Part shown: positions 1-8,007 of the stretch, piece after piece | How positions within the stretch are numbered: the first letter of the stretch is position 1 | Layout of the letters: every line of letters begins with the position of its first letter | Assembly (NCBI GenBank): GCA_001689445.1 | Contig: LUJN01000017.1 | Span: 1-36,841 of the forward strand | Reading direction: 5' to 3' | Source: Bacteroidales bacterium M3 | Lineage (GTDB): Bacteria; Bacteroidota; Bacteroidia; Bacteroidales; Muribaculaceae | DNA: 36,841 nucleotides | Position numbers and translations under genes: made by a program | Notes under the pieces: model-generated | What the model saw: the letters and a program-made list of their open reading frames with translations, nothing else | The model's database searches: none | Told to the model about the DNA's origin: nothing

Positions 1-18
1 CCTTAAGTGAACAGCATT

Positions 19-94
19 GGGTCGCGACCTGTCGCGACCGCACGGATGGCGTGTTGACAATCGGCAGACTCGCAGTCGCGACAGGTCGCGACCC
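19..94. repeat. REP doublet (REPIN-like) after phoH
   Basis: Two inverted 20-nt arms (19-38 and 75-94) are perfect reverse complements, separated by 36 nt. Each arm is itself a hairpin: GGTCGCGAC, a 2-nt turn CT, then GTCGCGACC. On the minus strand the element begins with GTAG, the head seen in REPs that RAYT transposases recognise. The TAG of that head is the stop codon of the phoH-like gene. A second copy lies at 4185-4266. Classifying it as REP/REPIN is my inference from structure; no RAYT gene is in the window. Confidence 0.75.
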
Positions 95-1062
95 TACCGC
101 TTCTCCTCCCCTGCCTCGGCGGGGCGTTCCTTGTCCCAGCGCTCGTAGGCCTCGACGATGCGCTGCACAAGGGCGTGGCGCACGATGTCCTTCTTGCCGA
201 ACTCTACCTTGCCGATGCCGGGCACGTCACGTAGCACGCGCAATGCCTGTATGAGACCCGATGTCACCGAGCGCGGGAGGTCAATCTGGGTGACGTCGCC
301 GGTGATTATCATCTTGGCGTTCATGCCGAGGCGAGTAAGGAACATCTTTATCTGATGGGTGGTGGTGTTCTGCGCCTCGTCGAGCACTATCACGGCATCG
401 TTGAGCGTGCGCCCGCGCATGAACGCGAGCGGAGCTATCTGTATGACGTTGGTCTCCATATACTCCTTGAGCTTGACGGCAGGTATCATATCCTCCAAGG
501 CATCGTATAAGGGCTGCAGGTAGGGGTCAATCTTGTCCTTCATGTCGCCAGGCAGAAATCCGAGCTTCTCGCCGGCCTCCACCGCGGGACGCGAAAGGAT
601 AATCTTGCGCACCTCGCGATTTTTGAGAGCACGGACAGCAAGCGCTATCGCCACGTAGGTTTTGCCTGTCCCGGCAGGGCCGAGGGCAAATGTCAGGTCG
701 TTTTTATGGAACGTCTCCACGAGTAGCTGCTGGTTGGGCGTGCGCCCCGATATGGGCTTGCCGTTGACGCCGTATATTATCACGTCGTCGCTTTTCAGCT
801 CCTTGGGGGTCTGCCCCTTGACAATATCGAGTATAACATCTTCGGTCAGGCGATTATACTTGATGCAGTACTCCTCCAGCTCCTTGATTTTCTTCTCAAA
901 CTCGGCTGTCTCGCGCTCATCGCCTATCACTTTTATCACCGACCCCCGAGCGGCCATGCGGAGCTTGGGAAACAGGTTGCGTATCAAGTGCATGTTGCAG
1001 TTGTTGACGCCGTAGAAGCTCACGGGGTCCACGTTGTCGATGATAATAATGCGTTCAATCAT
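94..1062 (-). CDS. phoH: PhoH family ATPase
   Basis: This is a cytoplasmic P-loop ATPase of the PhoH (YbeZ-like) family, 322 residues, close to the family norm. The Walker A motif GPAGTGKT lies about residue 130, and the Walker B region reads AVIVLDEAQN after the FMRGRTLND stretch. The N-terminal part has the KVIGDERE segment of this family. The reading frame is open further upstream to 1215, but that extension would run through a -7 box (1092-1099) and two hairpins, so I place the start at the ATG at 1060-1062. The family is linked to RNA metabolism and often sits near ybeY; no ybeY is visible here. The stop codon is embedded in a REP-like repeat. Family assignment is firm; the exact role is not known. 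Confidence 0.93.
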   Translation of the reverse strand: MIERIIIIDNVDPVSFYGVNNCNMHLIRNLFPKLRMAARGSVIKVIGDERETAEFEKKIKELEEYCIKYNRLTEDVILDIVKGQTPKELKSDDVIIYGVNGKPISGRTPNQQLLVETFHKNDLTFALGPAGTGKTYVAIALAVRALKNREVRKIILSRPAVEAGEKLGFLPGDMKDKIDPYLQPLYDALEDMIPAVKLKEYMETNVIQIAPLAFMRGRTLNDAVIVLDEAQNTTTHQIKMFLTRLGMNAKMIITGDVTQIDLPRSVTSGLIQALRVLRDVPGIGKVEFGKKDIVRHALVQRIVEAYERWDKERPAEAGEEKR

Positions 1063-1091
1063 TAGCAAAAAAGATTTTGATACAAAATTAA

Positions 1092-1099
1092 CAAAAATA
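1092..1099 (-). promoter_or_regulatory. -7 box of phoH-like gene
   Basis: On the minus strand this reads TATTTTTG, matching the Bacteroidota -7 consensus TAnnTTTG, 29 bp before the ATG. I see no good -33 TTTG at the expected spacing. Confidence 0.5.
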
Positions 1100-1135
1100 G
1101 AGGGTGTAATGTTAACCGCCGGCAATTTTTTGTCG

Positions 1136-1170
1136 ATAGCTATAATGGCTGTGATAGCCATTACAGCTAT
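1136..1170. repeat. Hairpin between korB and phoH
   Basis: The arms 1136-1150 and 1156-1170 pair over 15 bp with one mismatch around the loop GTGAT. The element is AT-rich, unlike the neighbouring GC-rich palindrome at 1178-1211, and sits just upstream of the phoH promoter. It has no clean T-tract, so it could be an intergenic repeat rather than a simple terminator. Confidence 0.6.
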
Positions 1171-1177
1171 TATAGCA

Positions 1178-1211
1178 GTGTAGGGGGAGCCATGAATGGC
1201 TCCCCCTACAC
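1178..1211. repeat. GTAG-headed perfect palindrome downstream of korB
   Basis: Arms 1179-1192 and 1197-1210 form a perfect 14-bp stem with a 4-nt loop (TGAA). Both outer ends read GTAG/CTAC followed by GGGGAGCC, so the element has the same GTAG head as the REP doublets at 19-94 and 4185-4266 but a different palindrome. It lies 26 bp downstream of the korB stop and may also act as a transcript-end hairpin, although no T-run follows it. Confidence 0.65.
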
Positions 1212-1236
1212 ACAATGGGGTATCTGTCGGGAAAAG

Positions 1237-2259
1237 TTACTTCACCTCCCAGGTCTCGCCGGCGAGAATCATGTCACGCAGGGTATCAAAACCCTTCTTG
1301 GCACGCACTGTCTCCACCTGGGCGTCGACCTCCTCGTTGTAGACGGGGCCGGCAACATCGCGGATTACGCCGATGGCGAGGGGCAGGTCGTGCCCATCCA
1401 TCATGGCGAGCTGCTGATGCAGGAAGTTGCTCTGGCAGTGGGCGTCGTGCACGAGTACGTCGTCCATTGTGTAGCCGTCCTTGCCCACCTCAACGGCTTT
1501 CAGCAGAAAGCCGTCGCGCACGAGGCCCTTCTCGTTGTCCTTGCCAAAGAGCATCTTCTCGCCGTGGCGCAGGTGGATTGTGCGCTCGGCGCGATACTCG
1601 CGGTCGGTAATATGGTTGTGGATGCCGTTGTTGAATATGACACAGTTCTGCAACATCTCGACCACCGACGTTCCCTTATGTCGGGCAGCAGCCACTAGCA
1701 CCTCCTGTGAGGTCTGCAGCTCAACGTCGATGCTGCGGGCAAAGAAGTTGCCGCGTGCACCAAACACCAGTTCGGCGGGGATAAACGGATCCTCGGTCGT
1801 ACCGTAGGGGGATGACTTGGAGACAAACCCACGGTCGGATGTCGGCGAGTACTGCCCCTTGGTCAGGCCGTAAATCTTGTTGTTGAGCAACATGAGGTTG
1901 ATGTCGATGTTGCGGCGCACGGCATGGATGAAGTGGTTGCCGCCGATGGCGAGGCCGTCACCGTCGCCCGAAATCTGCCATACGGTCATGGCGGGGTTGG
2001 CGACCTTGAAGCCCGTGGCGATGGCTGCCGCACGTCCGTGGATGGTGTGGAAGCCGTAAGTGTTCATGTAGTAAGGGAGGCGCGAGCTACAGCCGATGCC
2101 GGAGATGACGGCGGTCATGTGGGGAGCAACGCCCACAGTGGCCATAGCCTTGTGGAGCACGTTGAGGATGGCGTGGTCGCCGCAACCGGCACACCAGCGC
2201 ACGGGCTGGTCGCTCTTGAAGTCGGACGCCTTGTATGTTGTATCGATTATCTCTTCCAT
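1237..2259 (-). CDS. korB: 2-oxoglutarate:ferredoxin oxidoreductase, beta subunit
   Basis: This is the thiamine-pyrophosphate subunit of the enzyme that oxidatively decarboxylates 2-oxoglutarate to succinyl-CoA (or the reverse) with ferredoxin as electron carrier, in the cytoplasm. It has 340 residues, usual for KorB. The Cys ligands expected for the [4Fe-4S] cluster are seen in WCAGCGDH (Cys23, Cys26), GIGCSS and LQNCVIFNNG. The TPP/Mg motif is GDGDGLAIGGNH, followed by NNKIYGLTKGQYSPTS. The ATG lies 3 bp after the korA stop, so the two are one operon and translation is probably coupled. The closest alternative is a 2-oxoacid paralogue with another substrate, but the GLTKGQYSPTS signature favours 2-oxoglutarate. 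Confidence 0.95.
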   Translation of the reverse strand: MEEIIDTTYKASDFKSDQPVRWCAGCGDHAILNVLHKAMATVGVAPHMTAVISGIGCSSRLPYYMNTYGFHTIHGRAAAIATGFKVANPAMTVWQISGDGDGLAIGGNHFIHAVRRNIDINLMLLNNKIYGLTKGQYSPTSDRGFVSKSSPYGTTEDPFIPAELVFGARGNFFARSIDVELQTSQEVLVAAARHKGTSVVEMLQNCVIFNNGIHNHITDREYRAERTIHLRHGEKMLFGKDNEKGLVRDGFLLKAVEVGKDGYTMDDVLVHDAHCQSNFLHQQLAMMDGHDLPLAIGVIRDVAGPVYNEEVDAQVETVRAKKGFDTLRDMILAGETWEVK

Positions 2260-2262
2260 GAT

Positions 2263-4107
2263 TTAGAGCATTTTATTGGTTACACCTTCGATTACTTCGC
2301 TGACGAGGAACGGCTGTCCCTGCACCTTGTTGACGCGCTCTATCTTCACGTCGGGGAACTTGGCCTGGAGGAAGTCGGCAAACTGTCCCGTGTTAAGCTC
2401 GGCGACAATCACGCGCTTGTAGCGGCGAAGTATGTCGCCCGTATTGGCGGGCAGCGGGTTGATGTAGCGGAAGTGGGCGAATGCCAGCTTGCGTCCGCTC
2501 TTGTTGATCTCCTCGGCGGCGGTCATCAGATGGCCGTAAGTGCCGCCCCATCCAACGAGCAGTGTGTCGGCATCGGCGTCACACTGCACCTCGAGCGCGG
2601 GAATATCGAGGGCGATGCGTTCCACCTTCTCCTTGCGCAGGTAGACCATCTTCTCATGGTTGACGGGGTCGGTCGAGATAGCCCCTGTCACGGCATCCTT
2701 CTCCAGACCGCCGAGACGGTGCTGCAAGCCGGGGGTGCCGGGGATGGCCCAGTAGCGCACCTTGGTCTCCTCGTCACGCTGGTAGGGCTTCCATGTGTCC
2801 TTCAGGCTGTCGGGGACAACGCGCGGGTGTATCTCGGGATACTCGTCGGCATCGGGCACGCGCCATGCCGACGAGCCGTTGCCTATAAATGCGTCGCTCA
2901 ACAGGATGACGGGGGTCATGTGCTCGATGGCGATGCGCGATGCCTCAAATGCCATGGTGAAGCAGTCGGTGGGCGACGCGGGAGCCACGACAGCCACGGG
3001 AGACTCACCGTTGCGGCCATAGAGGGCCTGCATAAGGTCGGTCTGCTCGGTCTTGGTGGGGAGACCGGTCGAAGGGCCTCCGCGCTGCACGTCGACAATG
3101 ACGAGCGGCAGCTCAGCCATGACGGCCAGACCGATACCCTCACTCTTGAGGGCGAGACCGGGACCGGAGGTGGAGGTGACGGCGAGGTCGCCGGCAAAGG
3201 ATGCGCCGATGGCCGAGCATACGCCGGCTATCTCATCTTCCATCTGGAGGGCCTTCACGCCGAGGTCCTTGCGCTTGGCAAGTTCATGCAGGATGTCGGT
3301 GGCGGGAGTGATGGGATAGCTGCCGAGGAATAGAGGACGTCCCGCCTTCTCAGCCGCCATGATGAAGCCCCACGCCGTGGCGGTGTTGCCGTTGATGTCG
3401 GTGTAATGGCCCGGACGCGGGTCCTCTGTCTCGATGCGGTAGGTCGACACCGAGGCATGTATGTTTGCGCCGTAGTTGAAGCCGGCATCGAGCACCTTTG
3501 AATTGGCCTCGTAGATAGCGGGCTTCTTGGCAAACTTTATCTTCAGGTGATGGAGCGCGCTCTGGAGAGGGCGGTCAAAGAGCCAGCACACAAGGCCGAG
3601 GGCAAATATGTTGCGACACTTCAGCACGCTCTTATTGTCGAGACCCGACTCGGCCAGCGCGGCCTTGGTCATCGAGGTGACGGGCACTTCGAGTATCTGG
3701 GCGTCAGTGATTCCGAGTTCCTTGAACGGCTCACCTGTGGTGAACAGCGCCTTCTTGAGATCGGCTTCCTTGAAAGAGTCGATATCGACGATTATCACTC
3801 CACCGGGTTTCAGGAACTTCACGTTCTGCTTCAATGCGGCAGGATTCATCGCGACAAGGACGTCGCACTTGTCACCGGGTGTGTACACACCCGTGCCGAC
3901 ACTCACCTGAAATCCCGACACGCCGCTGAGCGACCCCTGCGGGGCGCGGATTTCGGCGGGATAGTCAGGGAATGTGCTCACCTGATTGCCCACACCGGCC
4001 GATACGTTGGTGAAGATGTTGCCTGCAAGCTGCATGCCATCTCCCGAGTCGCCCGAAAAACGGACCACCACCTTGTCAAGGACTCTGACGTTGGTTTTCT
4101 CTAACAT
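2263..4107 (-). CDS. korA: 2-oxoglutarate:ferredoxin oxidoreductase, alpha subunit (gamma-alpha fusion)
   Basis: This is the partner of korB. The 614-residue protein is the fused form: an N-terminal gamma-type domain (about 1-190, starting VVRFSGDSGDGMQLAG) followed by the pyrimidine-binding alpha domain (GSYPITPATDILHELA, then EDEIAGVCSAIGASFAG and TSTSGPGLALKSEG) and the C-terminal transketolase-like domain (VGWGGTYGH, FAHFRYINPLP). The length matches the Bacteroidota fused KorA. The operon is korA-korB. A -7 box at 4307-4314 gives a leader of roughly 190 nt that contains a REP doublet. The start ATG at 4105-4107 has no good in-frame alternative nearby. Confidence 0.95.
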   Translation of the reverse strand: MLEKTNVRVLDKVVVRFSGDSGDGMQLAGNIFTNVSAGVGNQVSTFPDYPAEIRAPQGSLSGVSGFQVSVGTGVYTPGDKCDVLVAMNPAALKQNVKFLKPGGVIIVDIDSFKEADLKKALFTTGEPFKELGITDAQILEVPVTSMTKAALAESGLDNKSVLKCRNIFALGLVCWLFDRPLQSALHHLKIKFAKKPAIYEANSKVLDAGFNYGANIHASVSTYRIETEDPRPGHYTDINGNTATAWGFIMAAEKAGRPLFLGSYPITPATDILHELAKRKDLGVKALQMEDEIAGVCSAIGASFAGDLAVTSTSGPGLALKSEGIGLAVMAELPLVIVDVQRGGPSTGLPTKTEQTDLMQALYGRNGESPVAVVAPASPTDCFTMAFEASRIAIEHMTPVILLSDAFIGNGSSAWRVPDADEYPEIHPRVVPDSLKDTWKPYQRDEETKVRYWAIPGTPGLQHRLGGLEKDAVTGAISTDPVNHEKMVYLRKEKVERIALDIPALEVQCDADADTLLVGWGGTYGHLMTAAEEINKSGRKLAFAHFRYINPLPANTGDILRRYKRVIVAELNTGQFADFLQAKFPDVKIERVNKVQGQPFLVSEVIEGVTNKML

Positions 4108-4184
4108 AACTACTACGTATTATTTTGCACGTTAAAAACTGTACCTATATATCTATCTAATATCTATATTATCAATGTATCGCT

Positions 4185-4266
4185 GTAGGGTCGCGACCTG
4201 CCGCGACCGCAACAATGCCAGTTAACGACAGCCTAAACTCGCGGTCGCGACAGGTCGCGACCCTAC
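4185..4266. repeat. REP doublet (REPIN-like), second copy
   Basis: Arms 4185-4210 and 4241-4266 are inverted over 26 nt with one mismatch, separated by a 30-nt spacer. Both ends carry the GTAG/CTAC head, and each arm holds the same internal hairpin as the copy at 19-94 (GGTCGCGAC, CT, then G(T/C)CGCGACC). Spacer sequences of the two copies differ, as expected for a mobile doublet rather than a recent segmental duplication. It lies between the predicted korAB promoter and the korA ATG. Confidence 0.8.
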
Positions 4267-4306
4267 TGTCGTCAAAAAAACAGCTGTGGCAATATCCACT
4301 TGCGGG

Positions 4307-4337
4307 CAAAGTTAGCAATTATTTCAGAGACTGCAAC
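4307..4337 (-). promoter_or_regulatory. Promoter of korA-korB
   Basis: The minus strand carries TAACTTTG (4307-4314), a perfect TAnnTTTG -7 box. GTTG lies 19 bp upstream at 4334-4337 as a weak -33 element. It lies between the pyrC stop and korA. Confidence 0.6.
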
Positions 4338-4356
4338 CTCGGGATGCAATAATATT

Positions 4357-5706
4357 TCACACTCCTTTGAAACGGAGGGGACGGGCATTTGGCGTGCAGT
4401 CGGGGCGGCCGTCGTGCCATGCACGGGTGCCGTTGACGTAGGTGGAACGCACGCGGTGGCGCAGCGTCAGGCCGGCGAGGGGCGTCCAGCCGCAGCGGCT
4501 CACGACATCGGCGTCGGCTACCGTGTAAGGGTCGCACGGGGCGACAACAGCAAGGTCGGCATAGTAGCCGGGGTGTATGAAACCGCGGCGGTCGATGCCG
4601 AACAGCGTGGCAGGGGCGTGGCACATGCGCTCCACCACGGTCTCGCTGGTAAACATCCCCTCGCTCGCGAGGGTGAGCATCATAGGGAGGGAGAACTGCA
4701 CCATCGGCATCCCGGAGGTTGCGGTAAGCGCGGTGCCCTCCTTCTCGGCAAGCAGGTGGGGGGCATGGTCGGTCGCCACGACATCTATGCGCCCGTCGGC
4801 GACCGCCCTGCGCAGGGCGTCGCGGTCGGCTGCTCCCTTGATGGCGGGATTGCACTTTATGCGGCCGCCAAGCGTGGCGTAATCGTCGGTCGAAAACAAC
4901 AGGTAGTGGGGGCAGGTCTCGGCGGTGATGCGCTTGCCGGCGACAGGACCGGGGGTGAAAAACCGCAGCTCGTCGGCAGTGGAGATATGGAGTACATGCA
5001 GCCGCGCGTCATACTCGCGGGCGAGTGCCACAGCCATCTCCGTCGACTCGTAGCACGCCCGCGCATCGCGTATCTCGGAGTGGACGCCAACAGGCAGCTC
5101 CTCGCCCCGCTCGGCGACGATGCGCTCACGGTTGGCTCGTATTACCGCCTCACTCTCGGCATGGACGGCAATCACCGCCTTGACCTCGGCAAACAACCGC
5201 CGCAACGCCGCCTCGTCGTTGACAAGCATATTGCCCGTCGATGAGCCGAGAAACAGTTTCACACCCGGCACGCGGGTGTAGTCGCACTTTAGAAGCGTAT
5301 CGACATTATTGTTGGTAGCCCCGATAAAAAACGCATAGTTGGCCACCGAGCACTCGGCGGCACGACGATATTTGGCGTCGAGAGCGTCAAGGGTGACGGT
5401 CAGCGGCTTGGTGTTGGGCATGTCGATAAACGATGTCACACCACCCGCTACAGCCGCGAGACTCTCGGTGGCGATGTCGGCCTTGTAGGTCAGCCCCGGG
5501 TCGCGGAAATGCACATGCTCGTCAATGGCACCCGGCAGCAGCATCGCGCCGCCGGCATCCTCGGCCTTGTCGCACGTATCAGACAATCCGGGGGGAACAC
5601 TACCCTCCCCCACTTCGGCGATAAACTCGCCATCAATCACCACATATCCCTCAAAGCTGCGCCCCTCGTTGACGATGAGGGCGTTGTGTATCAATGTTCG
5701 TGCCAT
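4357..5706 (-). CDS. pyrC: Dihydroorotase
   Basis: This is a cytoplasmic metal-dependent amidohydrolase that interconverts N-carbamoyl-aspartate and dihydroorotate in pyrimidine synthesis. It has 449 residues, the length of the long dihydroorotase type. The first metal motif is DEHVHFRDPG; further ligands are visible in VIAVHAESE, LHVLHIST and VVATDHAPH. The N-terminal beta-strand start (MARTLIHNALIVNEG) and the C-terminal return strand typical of amidohydrolases are complete. The ATG lies 7 bp after the stop of the upstream glycosyltransferase, so the two are probably co-transcribed. An allantoinase or hydantoinase is the alternative; the HFRDPG motif favours dihydroorotase. Confidence 0.93.
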   Translation of the reverse strand: MARTLIHNALIVNEGRSFEGYVVIDGEFIAEVGEGSVPPGLSDTCDKAEDAGGAMLLPGAIDEHVHFRDPGLTYKADIATESLAAVAGGVTSFIDMPNTKPLTVTLDALDAKYRRAAECSVANYAFFIGATNNNVDTLLKCDYTRVPGVKLFLGSSTGNMLVNDEAALRRLFAEVKAVIAVHAESEAVIRANRERIVAERGEELPVGVHSEIRDARACYESTEMAVALAREYDARLHVLHISTADELRFFTPGPVAGKRITAETCPHYLLFSTDDYATLGGRIKCNPAIKGAADRDALRRAVADGRIDVVATDHAPHLLAEKEGTALTATSGMPMVQFSLPMMLTLASEGMFTSETVVERMCHAPATLFGIDRRGFIHPGYYADLAVVAPCDPYTVADADVVSRCGWTPLAGLTLRHRVRSTYVNGTRAWHDGRPDCTPNARPLRFKGV

Positions 5707-5713
5707 GGGGCGG

Positions 5714-6481
5714 TCATTTCTTGCTGTAGTCGGGATACTTCTTGCCTATGCTGCCGAGCTTCAGTCGTATGACGCCAAAGACCGCCTCGCTGAATATGCC
5801 GCCGCTCATCTTGCTCGTACCGAGCACGCGGTTGACAAACACTATGGGCACTTCGGCAATCCTGAAGCCGTACTTGAACGCCGTAAACTTCATCTCTATC
5901 TGGAACGCATACCCCTTGAAGCGGATATTGTCGAGCGGCAACGCCTCAAGCACGCGGCGCGTATAGCAGACAAAACCTGCAGTGGTGTCGCGCACGGGCA
6001 TACCCGTGACAATCCTCACGTAGGCCGAGGCGTAATACGACATCAACACACGGCTCATCGGCCAGTTGACGACATTCACCCCCGTGACGTAGCGCGACCC
6101 GACCGCCATATCCGCGCCATCCTCGGCACATGCCTTGTAGAGCCGCATCAGGTCCTCGGGATTATGCGAAAAGTCGGCATCCATCTCGAAGATATAGTCA
6201 TACCCGTTGGCAATCGACCACTTGAACCCCTCGATATAGGCCGTGCCAAGACCGAGCTTGCCTGCGCGCTCGATCATATGCACGCGCCCGGGATGCTCGT
6301 CCATCTTGGAGCGTACGATGGCGGCGGTGCCGTCAGGGGAATTGTCGTCGATTATCAGAACGTCAAACCGGTGGGGCAGCGCGAGCACGGCCTCTATGAT
6401 GGCGGCGACATTCTCTTTCTCGTTATAGGTGGGGATAATCACCACCCCGTCGCTATGGGATGCTTCCTGTACAGATGTCAT
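5714..6481 (-). CDS. GT2 polyprenol-phosphate sugar transferase (Dpm1-like)
   Basis: This is a GT-A fold glycosyltransferase of the polyprenol-monophosphomannose synthase type, 255 residues, which would load mannose or another hexose from a nucleotide donor onto a lipid phosphate at the inner face of the membrane. The N-terminal motif is VVIIPTYNEKENV, then LIIDDNSPDGT, and the metal-binding region EMDADFSHNPEDL about residue 100. No C-terminal membrane segments are evident, so it is the single-domain Dpm1 form. It leads an operon with pyrC. A -7 box is present upstream at 6519-6526. The sugar and acceptor cannot be read from sequence. Confidence 0.88.
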   Translation of the reverse strand: MTSVQEASHSDGVVIIPTYNEKENVAAIIEAVLALPHRFDVLIIDDNSPDGTAAIVRSKMDEHPGRVHMIERAGKLGLGTAYIEGFKWSIANGYDYIFEMDADFSHNPEDLMRLYKACAEDGADMAVGSRYVTGVNVVNWPMSRVLMSYYASAYVRIVTGMPVRDTTAGFVCYTRRVLEALPLDNIRFKGYAFQIEMKFTAFKYGFRIAEVPIVFVNRVLGTSKMSGGIFSEAVFGVIRLKLGSIGKKYPDYSKK

Positions 6482-6518
6482 TTGTCGGTAGATTATTTGT
6501 TAATAACAATCTCGCCCG

Positions 6519-6526
6519 CAAATTTA
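6519..6526 (-). promoter_or_regulatory. -7 box of the GT2-pyrC operon
   Basis: The minus strand reads TAAATTTG, a perfect TAnnTTTG match, 38 bp before the glycosyltransferase ATG. A -33 element is not clear. Confidence 0.5.
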
Positions 6527-6571
6527 CTATGTTAAATCCACATTGAGGCACAGAGGGTGCATAATTATTTT

Positions 6572-6601
6572 TTTGGAAAAAGAAATTTTTCATTACATTT
6601 G
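6572..6601 (+). promoter_or_regulatory. Promoter of the surface lipoprotein gene
   Basis: TTTG (6572-6575), 18 bp spacer, TACATTTG (6594-6601) is a good Bacteroidota promoter. The leader to the ATG at 6691 would be about 80 nt. Confidence 0.65.
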
Positions 6602-6690
6602 CATCATCTAACATTGTGCAACATATCGAGACACACATTGTAAGCCATTATCGACACACTAATTAAACCAATAACTTAAACCAACATTCA

Positions 6691-8007
6691 ATGAAATTCA
6701 TCAATTACCTTTCGATTGCCGCATGTGCCACCATGCTGGCCTTTGGCGCGGCATCCTGCAGCAGTGACGATCCCGGAAACGAGCCTGACGGTGGCGTAGA
6801 GGGAGGCGGCGACGGCTCCATCACAAAGGAGTACACCCCTGAGGAGAGCAAGACCTACCTTGAGGAAACCGCCCGGAAAGCCCTCAACAAGTTCAATCCC
6901 GACGACCAGAAGCCGCTTGTCGACCTCCTCAACAACTTTGATGAGCGTTACGGCGACCTTGACATGCCCGACAACTTCCCGTTTGACGACGATGACGACG
7001 AGCCATATTGGGCACTCAACAAGTGGTCTGTCAACCTCGCCAAGTCGCTCAAGAGTGGCGACGTGCTCAGCCTCTCCCGCTCGGCTACGGAGTTTTACGC
7101 GCTCAAAGACTTCTCGGGCGAATATGAGCCGGGCTATGACAAGTGGATCAAGAAAGCCGACTCCAACGACGTGGTGTTCCGCTTCACCGACAACGGACAG
7201 CCCTGCGAGCTGCGTGTCACCGGCACGGGCACCGAGTGGAGCGAGTCTTTCAACGCCGACGGCACCAAGTACCAGTTCTCCATTCCCCCGACAATGACCG
7301 TCACACTCACCAAGGGGAGCGACAAGCTCGTGGACACCACCATCAAGAGCGCATACAATGCATCGGCCCACACCGTGTCGCTCGACATCAACTCCACGAT
7401 GATGAACCTCAACGTATCCTCACAGCTCAACGGCACCAACGATAAGGTAACCGAGCATATGGAGATTAACATCCCTGGCGAGCGTCTGCTCACTTCCAAC
7501 GCCACGATAAACGGCCGAAACCTTTGTGACCGTCAGATGCTTGAAGATCTCTTCGATGACCTCACAGGAGAAAAGGCTGACCGCTTCTTCACCGACGGCT
7601 ATGCCGAGGTCAACCTCATGGGCGATGTACAGGTGAAAGCCAACCTTACCAGCATCTCCAAGCTCGTCGATGCGCTCGACTATGACGAGGACAGCGCAGA
7701 TAATGCGACTGCAAAATCGGGTGCTGAAAACGCGGCCAAGACCCTGTGCAACATTCTCCCCGCCAACATGTACTACACCAACAGCTCCACTGTACAAGGA
7801 ACTCTCAGCTGGGAGGCATATGTCAACGAGTCGTATTTCAACTCATGGACCAACACCAATCACGAGTGGTGGAGCGCACGCCCGGTCATCAAGTTTGCCG
7901 ATGGCACTACCTATGCCTTTGACGGCTACTTCGGCAACGGCAAGTTTGCATCGGTCGAAAACCTCTTTGAGTCTATACTCGACAAATACGAGGATATTTG
8001 GGACTAA
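6691..8007 (+). CDS. Acidic exported lipoprotein of unknown function
   Basis: I do not recognise the family. The 438-residue protein starts with a lipoprotein signal peptide (hydrophobic 9-21, lipobox AASC with Cys23). The mature end SSDDPGNEPDGG is Ser/Asp/Glu/Gly-rich, resembling the acidic surface-export signals of Bacteroidota lipoproteins, so the protein is probably on the outer face of the outer membrane. The body is rich in Asp/Asn/Thr with repeated beta-type strands and no further membrane segment; Tyr/Trp-rich motifs lie near the C terminus (SWEAYVNESYFNSW). The TonB-dependent barrel follows immediately and its upstream start overlaps this stop, so they may form one operon. Annotating it as a binding partner of that barrel would be speculation. 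Confidence 0.85.
   Translation: MKFINYLSIAACATMLAFGAASCSSDDPGNEPDGGVEGGGDGSITKEYTPEESKTYLEETARKALNKFNPDDQKPLVDLLNNFDERYGDLDMPDNFPFDDDDDEPYWALNKWSVNLAKSLKSGDVLSLSRSATEFYALKDFSGEYEPGYDKWIKKADSNDVVFRFTDNGQPCELRVTGTGTEWSESFNADGTKYQFSIPPTMTVTLTKGSDKLVDTTIKSAYNASAHTVSLDINSTMMNLNVSSQLNGTNDKVTEHMEINIPGERLLTSNATINGRNLCDRQMLEDLFDDLTGEKADRFFTDGYAEVNLMGDVQVKANLTSISKLVDALDYDEDSADNATAKSGAENAAKTLCNILPANMYYTNSSTVQGTLSWEAYVNESYFNSWTNTNHEWWSARPVIKFADGTTYAFDGYFGNGKFASVENLFESILDKYEDIWD

Noticed and set aside
1924..3333. Long plus-strand frame (469 codons) opposite korA/korB
   Set aside because: It is antisense to well-conserved korAB and has low-complexity Gly/Val/His-rich translation, typical of a shadow frame in GC-rich DNA.
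4300..5244. Plus-strand frame of 314 codons opposite pyrC
   Set aside because: Antisense to a complete dihydroorotase; no family features.
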